DNA of 39,870 nucleotides, taken from positions 1 through 39,870 of the forward strand of contig CANBSW010000021.1 in assembly GCA_947372235.1 (NCBI GenBank). The letters are read 5' to 3'. Both the position numbers and the translations under genes were made by a program. The notes below the pieces were generated by a model. It saw only the letters and a program-made list of their open reading frames with translations. It was not told the DNA's origin and made no database searches. Below, in pieces: positions 7,331-15,192 of this stretch. The stretch comes from Chitinophagaceae bacterium (GTDB taxonomy: Bacteria > Bacteroidota > Bacteroidia > Chitinophagales > Chitinophagaceae). Each line of letters starts with the position of its first letter. The stretch's first letter is position 1.

Positions 7331-9337
7331 TTATTTTGCCAGTAATTCGATCCCTTTTATTGCGGTTGGAAACCAGACCATCATTTCTCCCTGGCCGCGA
7401 TTTGCCCAACTGTAATACGGAATAGCCGTCAAGTTATGTTTTACTGTTGAAATATTGTTCTCATTTTCGATCACTATGGCCGGAACCTGTGCTTTTAATA
7501 CGGTTACTCCTTTTAAAAGATCGGGTTTAAACTCTGTGGTAAACTGTGTATTGGCAGGAACTACCATGTTGGCAGCTTTGCCGTTATTATCCACCCATTC
7601 CGCACAATACATAATGGGGCCGCGTTGTAATGCTACTTTGCCAATATCATCGGTAAGGTTTGCATTGGCGGTTACACGCTGCACATCCATCGGAAGATCC
7701 ATTACAATAATATCGCCTTTTTTCCAGGTGCGGTTGAGTAATGCATATCCGTTCTCCATCACGTAAGGGAAATCTTCTCCATTGATTTTGATGCTTATTT
7801 TCTGAGGTTTGTTGGAAGCAAATTGATACAAAGAAGATGGAACCGCCTGGTTCTGCGCCCAACCCGGTACACGGATCCGCACATTGAATGCTTCCTGAAA
7901 AGAATTATTAATGGTGAACTTTAATCTTCCTTCCCATGGATAATTATTTTCCTGTACAATCTGAACTCCATGTTTGTGCATGCTCAGATCTGCTTTTCCA
8001 TTGATAAATAGATTGATGAAAATATCATCCTTTTTCTGCGCATACATATATCCGGGAATGGATGGAATCAAACGAACCAGATTGGTTGGACAGCAGGAAC
8101 ATTCAAACCAACCAGAACGTGTATATTCAATATCGGCATGTTTAAAATTACCGGTGATCTGCATGGCATTGGTGTAGAAAAAAGATTTTCCATCAAGACC
8201 AATTCCTGAGATCAATCCGTTGTACAATGTTTTCTCCAACACATCAATATATTTGGAATCGCCATGCAATAAAAACATGCGTTGGTTCCAGTAAACATTT
8301 GAAATAGCGGCGCAGGTTTCGTTGTAAGCTGTAGCATTGGGTAATTCATAATTGTTGCCATAACGTTCTCCACTTCCGATTGCACCAACACTTCCTTGCA
8401 CATACATTTTCTTTTCAACCATGTTTGTCCAGATCTTATCGATGGCTGCAATCAAACTATCATCACCGGTTAATGCTGCCACATCTGCAATGGCGGAATA
8501 GAGATAGCCTGCACGAACAGCGTGGCCTTCGGCTTCATCCTGTTGGGTTACAGGAATATTATCCTGCCAGTACGCCCCATTTTTCCAGGGATCTTTGTTT
8601 TTAGAATCGTAGCCGGCATAATGGCCACGCTCTTTAATAAAGAATGCTGCCGTGGCAAGGTATTCAGGCTTGTTGGTTACCCGATAGAGTTTTACCAAAC
8701 CCATTTCAACAATTTCATGTCCGGGTGCTACGTGTTTTTTATCGGGACCAAATACAGAACAAACCAGATCCGCATTTTTTAAAGCGATATTGAGCAGGTT
8801 TCTTTTTTTAGTTGCCATAAAATGTGCAACAGCGGCTTCGTACAAATGACCTGCATTATAGAGTTCATGACTTAATTCGCGCTCCTTCTCCCATCTTTCT
8901 TTACCTGACCATGAATGAACGGCTTTGGGATCGATGGTACGTGCCGTATACAGATAACCATCTGGCTCCTGCGCATTGCCAATGATGACGATGAGAGAAT
9001 CAATATATTTTTCCAGGGCAGGATCTGGATACAAAGCCAATGAATAAGAAGCTCCTTCAATGGTTTTATAAATATCCGTATCATCAAAAGGATACTTGGT
9101 ACAGAACTTCCCGGATTTCTGTGCGGCCATTACAAAGTTCTTGATCCTTCCTGTATTCTCACATCTTTCAAAAGAAGCAGGAATGGTTACAGAACGGTTT
9201 ACCTGAATACGGGGCAACCAGAAATTATCAGTCAATGAAACCTGCGTGAATGGAACGGATTGTATGGCATAATCTTTCTGTTGTCCGTAAAGAACAGCGG
9301 TAGAAAGTATGGCGAGGAGGACAATCGTTTTTTTCAT
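7331..9337 (-). CDS. GH127 beta-L-arabinofuranosidase (exported)
   Basis: Releases L-arabinose from beta-L-arabinofuranosides. The track ORF starts at a GTG (9394) inside an intergenic repeat. The ATG at 9337 starts a clean signal peptide (MKKTIVLLAILSTAVLYGQ), giving 668 aa, so I use it. GH127 features: TDNFWLPRIQVNR near the N-terminus, an (alpha/alpha)6-type core, and the zinc/nucleophile site with YNETC (E340, C342) and ECSCCPTN (C415, C416). In the characterised HypBA1 the equivalents are Glu338, Cys340, Cys417 and Cys418. All ligands are kept, so it should be active. A C-terminal beta-sandwich follows. It lies immediately before araA, so liberated arabinose feeds the next gene product. 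Confidence 0.92.
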   Translation of the reverse strand: MKKTIVLLAILSTAVLYGQQKDYAIQSVPFTQVSLTDNFWLPRIQVNRSVTIPASFERCENTGRIKNFVMAAQKSGKFCTKYPFDDTDIYKTIEGASYSLALYPDPALEKYIDSLIVIIGNAQEPDGYLYTARTIDPKAVHSWSGKERWEKERELSHELYNAGHLYEAAVAHFMATKKRNLLNIALKNADLVCSVFGPDKKHVAPGHEIVEMGLVKLYRVTNKPEYLATAAFFIKERGHYAGYDSKNKDPWKNGAYWQDNIPVTQQDEAEGHAVRAGYLYSAIADVAALTGDDSLIAAIDKIWTNMVEKKMYVQGSVGAIGSGERYGNNYELPNATAYNETCAAISNVYWNQRMFLLHGDSKYIDVLEKTLYNGLISGIGLDGKSFFYTNAMQITGNFKHADIEYTRSGWFECSCCPTNLVRLIPSIPGYMYAQKKDDIFINLFINGKADLSMHKHGVQIVQENNYPWEGRLKFTINNSFQEAFNVRIRVPGWAQNQAVPSSLYQFASNKPQKISIKINGEDFPYVMENGYALLNRTWKKGDIIVMDLPMDVQRVTANANLTDDIGKVALQRGPIMYCAEWVDNNGKAANMVVPANTQFTTEFKPDLLKGVTVLKAQVPAIVIENENNISTVKHNLTAIPYYSWANRGQGEMMVWFPTAIKGIELLAK

Positions 9338-9345
9338 GCGAGATT

Positions 9346-9403
9346 TTGTGAGTAGTGAGTAGTGAGTAGTGAGTAAAAAATACTGACCACTCACTACTCA
9401 CAA
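9346..9403. repeat. Palindrome with (GTGAGTA)x4 tandem repeat
   Basis: Four perfect tandem copies of the 7-mer GTGAGTA (9348-9375) form the left part. TTGTGAGTAGTGAGT (9346-9360) pairs perfectly over 15 bp with 9389-9403. The element fills the 70-bp gap between galM and the GH127 ATG and runs to within 5 bp of the galM stop. Because the arms are periodic, several registers of pairing are possible. Confidence 0.85.
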
Positions 9404-9407
9404 CTCA

Positions 9408-10535
9408 CTATTTTGTTGAAAACTTATAACGTGTTACATGACTATATTTTTCTCCCGGACGTAAAATAGTATTTGGAAAAGATGTTTGGTTTGGACCATC
9501 AGGAAAATGTTGTGTTTCCAAACAAAGGGCAGCATGTTGTGCATATACCCAATTGTTTTTTCCATGCAGAGTACCATCTAAAAAATTACCGGTGTAAAAC
9601 TGGAGTCCGGGTTCGGTTGTGAATACTTCCAGTACACGGCCACTGCCTGCATCGTAAACGGTTGCAATTTGTTCGAGTGTATTTCCTTTGCGATTTAATA
9701 CCCAGTTATGATCGTAACCGCCTTTTACAGAGTCGAGGTCTTTTCCTATTTTTTTAGATGATGTAAAATCCATTGGTGTTCCTTTTACATCAGGCAATAA
9801 TCCTGTTGGAATCAGAAGGCTGTCAACCGCAGTAAATTTATCTGCATTGATCATTAATTCATGATCCAGAATGGTAGCTTCTTTTCCGCCGGAAAGATTG
9901 AAGTAACAATGGTTGGTAAGGTTAACTGGAGTTGGTTTATCGGTAGTTGCGCTGTAAGAAATTTCCAATGCATTATCAGAAGTTACAGTGTAAGTAACTT
10001 CTACTTCTAAGTTACCGGGAAAACCCTGATCACCATCTTTACTGGTGTAGGTAAGTTTTAAGCTGCTGTCGCCTGAGGGTTTGCTGGCTTTCCAAACAAC
10101 TTTATCCAGGCCTTTTAATCCGCCATGTAAAGTATTGCCATGATCGTTTACCGTGAGTTGGTAATTCTGTTTTTCCAAAGTGAATTTTCCTTTGGCAATT
10201 CTGTTTCCATAACGGCCAACCAAACAACCGAAATATGGATTTCCTTTTTGGAGATAACCGGCAAGAGAATCAAATCCTAAAATCACATCACCCATTTTCT
10301 TATCCTTATCTGGCGTTAAAATACTGGTAACCGTGCCGCCATAATTAATAATACTTACCTGCATACCTGATGGATTGGTAATGGTGTACTGAGTAACATC
10401 CTGGTTTTCAAAAACACCAAAAGATTTTTCGGTAACACTGTATTTACCGGCTTCAGGTGTTTTGTTTTGATTACTGTTACAGGCTGCCAGTAAAGCAACT
10501 GCTGCGATCAACCATAAAGAGATTTGTTTTTTCAT
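9408..10535 (-). CDS. Aldose 1-epimerase (mutarotase), lipoprotein
   Basis: Interconverts alpha and beta anomers of free aldoses. 375 aa. The N-terminus MKKQISLWLIAAVALLAAC is an SPII signal with lipobox LAAC, so it is membrane-anchored outside the cytoplasm, unlike cytoplasmic E. coli GalM. Family motifs are FGCLVGRYGNRIAKGKF, NDHGNTLHGGLKG (first catalytic-site His), NLTNHCYFNLSG (second His) and FTTEPGLQFYTGNF (catalytic Glu). It sits between araD and GH127 in an arabinose cluster. The likely role is to equilibrate arabinose or xylose anomers released by the periplasmic hydrolases before uptake (inference). Confidence 0.94.
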   Translation of the reverse strand: MKKQISLWLIAAVALLAACNSNQNKTPEAGKYSVTEKSFGVFENQDVTQYTITNPSGMQVSIINYGGTVTSILTPDKDKKMGDVILGFDSLAGYLQKGNPYFGCLVGRYGNRIAKGKFTLEKQNYQLTVNDHGNTLHGGLKGLDKVVWKASKPSGDSSLKLTYTSKDGDQGFPGNLEVEVTYTVTSDNALEISYSATTDKPTPVNLTNHCYFNLSGGKEATILDHELMINADKFTAVDSLLIPTGLLPDVKGTPMDFTSSKKIGKDLDSVKGGYDHNWVLNRKGNTLEQIATVYDAGSGRVLEVFTTEPGLQFYTGNFLDGTLHGKNNWVYAQHAALCLETQHFPDGPNQTSFPNTILRPGEKYSHVTRYKFSTK

Positions 10536-10549
10536 TTGGGCAATTTTTA

Positions 10550-10566
10550 TGCAATCGTTGGTTTGG
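10550..10566. promoter_or_regulatory. Possible weak LacI-type operator upstream of galM
   Basis: ATGCAATCGTTGG (from 10550) resembles the 24072 operator read on the opposite strand (ATGCAATCGGTTGCAT). It sits 15 bp upstream of the galM ATG, in the 33-bp gap after araD. GCAATCGTTGG recurs exactly at 23598, in the susC upstream region. The second half-site is degenerate, so this is only a candidate. Confidence 0.3.
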
Positions 10567-10568
10567 TA

Positions 10569-11267
10569 TTAAGACTGGCCATAATAACTATCGGGGCCAT
10601 GTTTTCTTTCGTAATGTTTTTGTATCAGCGCATCTTTTAATCTTGGAGAATCGGGCCTGATCTGTTCTGTGAGGTAAGCCATCTTTGCAACAGCTTCCAG
10701 CACCGCGCTGTTATAAACCGCTTTGGAAGCAGTTTTTCCCCAGCTGAATGGTGCATGATTTCCTACCAGTATCATTTCCACTTCTTCGTAATTCAGTTTT
10801 TTTTCTTTCAAACAATTCAAGATCTGAATACCGGTTTCATACTCATAATTTCCTTTGATCATTTCATCACTCATCGGTGGTGCGCAGGGAATATCTACTG
10901 TTGTATGATCGGCATGTGTAGTACCGTAATTAGGAATATCCCTTTGTGTTTGCGCCCAGGCAGTTGCATACGTGGAATGTGTATGCACAATGCTCCCGAT
11001 CTTTGGCCAGTGTTTATAAAGAACGGCATGCGTTAATGTATCTGACGATGGACGAAGATCGCCTGCAACTGTATTTCCATCCAGATCTACGATCACCATT
11101 TGTTCCGGAGCAAGATCCTCATAAGGAACGCCACTTGGTTTAATGGCAAAAACACCGAGTTCTCTGTCAACCACACTTACATTACCAAACGTGAACAATA
11201 CCAAATTCAGTTTAGGCAATTGCATATTTGCATCGTAGGCGGCTTGTTGAATATGTTTGTATTTCAT
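10569..11267 (-). CDS. araD: L-ribulose-5-phosphate 4-epimerase AraD
   Basis: Converts L-ribulose 5-phosphate to D-xylulose 5-phosphate (zinc-dependent class II aldolase fold, cytoplasmic). 232 aa, the normal length (E. coli 231). Motifs are LVLFTFGNVSVVDRE, AIKPSGVPYEDL, HTHSTYATAWAQ (zinc His residues), GTTHADHT and GNHAPFSWGKTASKAVYNS. It is the last step that joins arabinose catabolism to the xylose product. The start codon abuts an AT-rich palindrome (11268) that fills the araB-araD gap. Gene order araB-araD-galM-GH127-araA splits the usual araBAD order. Confidence 0.98.
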   Translation of the reverse strand: MKYKHIQQAAYDANMQLPKLNLVLFTFGNVSVVDRELGVFAIKPSGVPYEDLAPEQMVIVDLDGNTVAGDLRPSSDTLTHAVLYKHWPKIGSIVHTHSTYATAWAQTQRDIPNYGTTHADHTTVDIPCAPPMSDEMIKGNYEYETGIQILNCLKEKKLNYEEVEMILVGNHAPFSWGKTASKAVYNSAVLEAVAKMAYLTEQIRPDSPRLKDALIQKHYERKHGPDSYYGQS

Positions 11268-11366
11268 TAATTTGAAAATTTGAAAATTTGAAAATTTGAA
11301 AATGAAAGCAGTTTGAATTTTGTGTACCCAATTTTCAAATTACCACATTTTCAAATTTTCAAATTA
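11268..11366. repeat. Palindrome with (TTTGAAAA)x4 filling the araB-araD gap
   Basis: Four perfect tandem copies of TTTGAAAA (11271-11302) form the left side. TAATTTGAAAATTTGAAAAT (11268-11287) pairs perfectly over 20 bp with 11347-11366. The left end touches the araD start codon and the right end is one base from the araB stop codon, so essentially the whole 100-bp gap is this element. A stem here would separate araB and araD translation or RNA halves. Confidence 0.88.
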
Positions 11367-11367
11367 T

Positions 11368-13044
11368 TTACAAGATCGTTTCCTGCTCGATAAAAGTACC
11401 TAAACGCGTGTACATTTGGTACCTTTTTTCATAGATTGGCACACGGGATGGTGCAGGATGGTATACCGCATCAAAACCCTGTCCCATGGCAACCATGGCA
11501 TCTTCTACTTTTGGATAGATGCCGGCGGCTGTTGCAGCAAACATGGCGGCACCCAAAGCACAGGTTTGTTCGCTTTTATGGATGCGGATCGGCATATTCA
11601 TTACATCGGCCATCATCTGCATGATGAAGGGTGATTTTTTGGCCACTCCACCCAAACCAATCAATCCTTTTACGGGAATACCTTCTTCTCTAAATCTATC
11701 TACAATTTTTCTTGCCCCAAAACAAGTGGCTTCTACCAATGATTTGAAAACACGGGGTGCATTGCTGCCCAGATCCAATCCTGAGAAAGATGATTTTAAT
11801 AATTGATTGGCATCCGGTGTTCTTCTTCCATTTAACCAATCTACTGCCAGTTCATCGTCTTCATTTAATGGTAATGCATCTGCCTGTTTGCTGAGTTCGG
11901 CGAGTATCTTATCTGTGATCTCTGCTTTTAATTTTTCTGCGGTTTCTGCATCTACCAAACTTGTTTTCAGTAATATATTTTCCAATGGCCATGCCAGTAC
12001 ATTTCTGAACCATGCATAAGCATCTCCAAAGGCAGACTGTCCTGCTTCCATACCCAACATTCCGGGAATGATAGAACCGGGAACCTGACCGCAAATTCCT
12101 TTTACCAGCTTACCTTTTACTTCCTCAAAAGGTGCCACCAACATATCGCAGGTAGATGTTCCCATTACTTTGCTGAGGTGATAGGGTTCTATCTGTCCAC
12201 CAACCGCTCCCATGTGACAATCAAATGCACCAATACCAATTACAACATTGGTTGATAAACCCAAACGTTTAGCCCAATCATCAGATAAATTACCGGCTGA
12301 TTGAGATGCGGTAGAAGTTTCTGTAAACAATCTTTCTGTAAAGCCTTTTAACAATCCATCCCATGAACTGAAAAATTCTTCGGGAGGTAAACCACCAAAT
12401 TCTTCTGCCCATAAGCTTTTGTGGCCCGCACTGCAAACACCGCGCTTCATTTGATGAATATCATTACCACCCGTCAACAGATAAGGAATCCAATCGCAAT
12501 GCTCTACCCATGAATAGCATTGGTTACGAACTGATTCATCCTCACGAAGAACATGCAACAGCTTTGCCCAGAACCATTCTGATGAATAGATTCCGCCTAC
12601 AAACTGTAAATAATTGGTTTCAAATTTTGTGGCATGCTGGTTTAATTCGGCCGCTTCTTTTACTGAAGTATGGTCTTTCCACAACACAAACATGGCGTTT
12701 GGATTTTCCTCAAAACCCGGCAAGAATGAAAGCGGTGTTCCTGTTTGATCAACCGCTATTGGAGTTGATCCTGTTGTATCTACCGAAATTCCTTTTACAT
12801 TGGCTGCAACAGCAGTTCCTGCTTTTTGCAAACAGTCTTTGATGGTATATTCCAACCCTTCTACATAATCAGAAGGATGTTGACGAAATTGATTATTGGC
12901 GGCATCGCAATACAATCCTTTTTTCCAGCGGGGATAATAAAATATTGATGCGGAAATTTCTGCGCCATTGGCTGCATTTACAATAATGGAGCGGACTGAG
13001 TCGGTTCCAAAATCTACGCCGATTACATAATTTTCACTTAACAT
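11368..13044 (-). CDS. araB: Ribulokinase AraB
   Basis: ATP-dependent phosphorylation of L-ribulose to L-ribulose 5-phosphate; FGGY carbohydrate kinase family. 558 aa, the usual size. Motifs are GVDFGTDSVRSIIVNAANG (phosphate-1 loop), VDTTGSTPIAVDQ, WVEHCDWIPYLLTG, GIGAFDCHMGAVGG, MGTSTCDMLVAP and GLGGVAKKSPFIMQMMAD (adenosine motif). These distinguish ribulokinase from the xylulokinase farther up the series. It follows the HAD gene by 6 bp, so the two are probably translationally coupled. Confidence 0.97.
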   Translation of the reverse strand: MLSENYVIGVDFGTDSVRSIIVNAANGAEISASIFYYPRWKKGLYCDAANNQFRQHPSDYVEGLEYTIKDCLQKAGTAVAANVKGISVDTTGSTPIAVDQTGTPLSFLPGFEENPNAMFVLWKDHTSVKEAAELNQHATKFETNYLQFVGGIYSSEWFWAKLLHVLREDESVRNQCYSWVEHCDWIPYLLTGGNDIHQMKRGVCSAGHKSLWAEEFGGLPPEEFFSSWDGLLKGFTERLFTETSTASQSAGNLSDDWAKRLGLSTNVVIGIGAFDCHMGAVGGQIEPYHLSKVMGTSTCDMLVAPFEEVKGKLVKGICGQVPGSIIPGMLGMEAGQSAFGDAYAWFRNVLAWPLENILLKTSLVDAETAEKLKAEITDKILAELSKQADALPLNEDDELAVDWLNGRRTPDANQLLKSSFSGLDLGSNAPRVFKSLVEATCFGARKIVDRFREEGIPVKGLIGLGGVAKKSPFIMQMMADVMNMPIRIHKSEQTCALGAAMFAATAAGIYPKVEDAMVAMGQGFDAVYHPAPSRVPIYEKRYQMYTRLGTFIEQETIL

Positions 13045-13050
13045 AGCTTA

Positions 13051-13707
13051 CTAACTAAATAACTGATTCAATTGACTATCGGTATAGTCGTTAACAAAAC
13101 AAACAATATTTGTGTACTTACTAAATTCTTCTTTGGTATGCATGGTAGTTAATACCACACAGGGCATTCCTGCATTCTGCGCGGCTTCAACGCCTTTGGG
13201 CGCGTCTTCAAACACCACACAGTTTTTATATGCTATGCCGATCTGATCTGCACATTTTGTATAGGTTTCAGGATCCGGTTTACTGATCGTTACATTTTCT
13301 GCGGCCACCACTGTTGGAAAATAATGGCGGATATTTAATCCATCCAATACAAAATCAATATTGAACAATATCGCTGCAGAACCAATGGCCATCGGGATAT
13401 TTTCTTTTGAAGCCTTCGCCAAAAAATCATCCAAACCATCCAGTAATTTCAATGATGGCCTGAATGCTTTCTGGTAAGCCGCTTCTTTATCAAAACTCAT
13501 TTTTGTTTTTTCTTCTTCAGAAAATCTTCCCGGGAAAACCCTTTCGAGTAATTCCCCATTCTTTCCATAACACTCTTCCTTTACCCTTGCCATACTAATA
13601 TTTGCGCCAAGATCATTGAGAATTGTATGCCATGCTTTAATGTGAAAATCCATATCATCGATCATTGTTCCATTAAGATCGAATAAAAACGCTTTTTGTT
13701 GCTGCAT
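13051..13707 (-). CDS. HAD-superfamily hydrolase, beta-phosphoglucomutase-like, with Asn in motif I
   Basis: 218 aa with a C1-cap HAD fold. Motif I is FLFDLNGTMIDD: D10 is the nucleophile, but the usual second Asp (DxDGT) is N12. Motif II is the Ser in IGSAA, motif III the Lys in ISKPDPETY and motif IV FEDAPKGVEAA. The family includes sugar-phosphate phosphatases and beta-phosphoglucomutases. The second Asp is normally the general acid/base, so N12 suggests altered chemistry or slow phosphatase activity. It lies 6 bp upstream of araB and 126 bp after xylA, so a pentose phosphate or pentulose phosphate is a plausible substrate (detoxifying phosphatase?), by inference only. Confidence 0.85.
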   Translation of the reverse strand: MQQQKAFLFDLNGTMIDDMDFHIKAWHTILNDLGANISMARVKEECYGKNGELLERVFPGRFSEEEKTKMSFDKEAAYQKAFRPSLKLLDGLDDFLAKASKENIPMAIGSAAILFNIDFVLDGLNIRHYFPTVVAAENVTISKPDPETYTKCADQIGIAYKNCVVFEDAPKGVEAAQNAGMPCVVLTTMHTKEEFSKYTNIVCFVNDYTDSQLNQLFS

Positions 13708-13772
13708 AATTGAGATGAGAGATGTTAGTTATTTTATGTTGAATGCTGAGTGTTAGATGTTGAATATTAGTT

Positions 13773-13825
13773 GACAGATGACAGTATTAGTAATGAGTTT
13801 TTTCACCTAACAGCTGTCATCTGTC
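13773..13825. terminator. Inverted repeat downstream of xylA
   Basis: GACAGATGACAG (13773-13784) pairs perfectly with CTGTCATCTGTC (13814-13825); loop 29 nt. It starts 8 bp after the xylA stop on the minus strand. The flank 13736-13770 carries diverged TGTTGAAT-type words like those near 3856. The weak loop argues against a strong intrinsic terminator. Confidence 0.5.
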
Positions 13826-13833
13826 TATTATCC

Positions 13834-15162
13834 TTAAATAAAACGGTTAACTACATTTTCTAAATATTCCTGTTTACCACTTACTACAGAAGGCTCGCCA
13901 TTTGCTACAGCAAAATCACGAAGGGCTTCGAGACTTAGTTTTCCTGCTTCAAAATCTTTACCTAAGCCACTGTCGAAAGAAGAATACCTGTCTTCCCTGA
14001 TTTTTTTGTAATCAGATTTTTGCAAAATATCATCTGCTACGATCAATGCTCTCGCAAAAACATCCATACCGCCAACATGAGCATAGAACAGATCAGCAGG
14101 ATCGGTTGAATTTCTTCTGCGTTTTGCATCAAAGTTGATACCACCACCGGCAAAGCCCCCTGCTTCTAAAACAACCAACATTGTTTCGGCCAGTTCGTTA
14201 ATATTATTAGGAAACTGATCGGTATCCCAACCGTTCTGATAATCTCCGCGATTGGCGTCCATACTTCCTAACATTCCCGCATCTGCCGCCACCTGTAACT
14301 CATGCTGGAAAGTATGTCCGGCAAGGGTTGCATGGTTTACTTCAATATTTAATTTAAAATCATTCAACAGATCGTACTGACGTAAAAATCCGATTACGGT
14401 TTCACTGTCGTAATCATATTGGTGTTTGCTTGGCTCGCAAGGTTTTGGTTCGATAAAGAAAGTTCCTTTAAACCCATTTCTTCTTGCATAATCTTTTGCA
14501 GTGTGTAGAAATTTAGCAAGATGTTCTTTTTCGCGTTGCATATTGGTGTTGAGTAAACTCATGTAACCCTCACGTCCACCCCAGAATACATAGTTTTCTC
14601 CACCCAAAGCGATGGTTGCATCCAGTGCCGCTTTTACCTGTGCACCGCCATGTGCCAATACATGAAAATCAGGATTGGTAGCAGCACCATTCATATAACG
14701 TTTGTTGCTAAAGAGATTGGCAGTACCCCATAATAATTTCACACCGCTTTCGGCTTGTTTTTGCTTGGCATAATCTACCAATGCCTGTAATCTTCTTTCG
14801 TTATCAATTACATCATTGGTATAATCAACCACATCAACATCATGAAAACAATAATAAGGAATATTCATTTTTGTGATGAATTCAAAAGCTGCATCCATTT
14901 TATCTTTTGCACGCTCCACTGCATCTGTTTTTACATTCCATGGATAGATATGCGTTGGCTCGCCAAAAGGATCTCCTCCATTGCCTACAAAGGAATGCCA
15001 GTAAGCACAGGCAAAACGTAACCATTCTTTCATGGGTTTGCCTGCAACTATTTTATTTTCATCATACCAGCGGAATGCAAGTGGATTATCGGATCCTGTT
15101 CCTTCAAATTTTACCTGGCCAATGCCTTTGAAAAATTCATGTTCGCCTGTTACAATTTTCAT
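13834..15162 (-). CDS. xylA: Xylose isomerase XylA
   Basis: Converts D-xylose to D-xylulose, two divalent metals, cytoplasmic. 442 aa, a class II enzyme length (about 440). Motifs are [28 protein letters not shown] (catalytic His), [73 protein letters not shown] and [13 protein letters not shown], so all metal ligands appear present. It follows xylB by 30 bp, which fits co-transcription. Confidence 0.98.
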   Translation of the reverse strand: MKIVTGEHEFFKGIGQVKFEGTGSDNPLAFRWYDENKIVAGKPMKEWLRFACAYWHSFVGNGGDPFGEPTHIYPWNVKTDAVERAKDKMDAAFEFITKMNIPYYCFHDVDVVDYTNDVIDNERRLQALVDYAKQKQAESGVKLLWGTANLFSNKRYMNGAATNPDFHVLAHGGAQVKAALDATIALGGENYVFWGGREGYMSLLNTNMQREKEHLAKFLHTAKDYARRNGFKGTFFIEPKPCEPSKHQYDYDSETVIGFLRQYDLLNDFKLNIEVNHATLAGHTFQHELQVAADAGMLGSMDANRGDYQNGWDTDQFPNNINELAETMLVVLEAGGFAGGGINFDAKRRRNSTDPADLFYAHVGGMDVFARALIVADDILQKSDYKKIREDRYSSFDSGLGKDFEAGKLSLEALRDFAVANGEPSVVSGKQEYLENVVNRFI

Positions 15163-15192
15163 GTTTTTGTATTTTATATTTTACTGATAAGG

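Noticed and set aside
9348-9375. CRISPR or VNTR coding repeat of GTGAGTA
   Set aside because: 7-bp tandem units without spacers and outside any supported reading frame.
11268-11366. CRISPR-like array from repeated TTTGAAAA
   Set aside because: Repeat unit is 8 bp with no spacers, and the array folds back on itself; no cas gene nearby.
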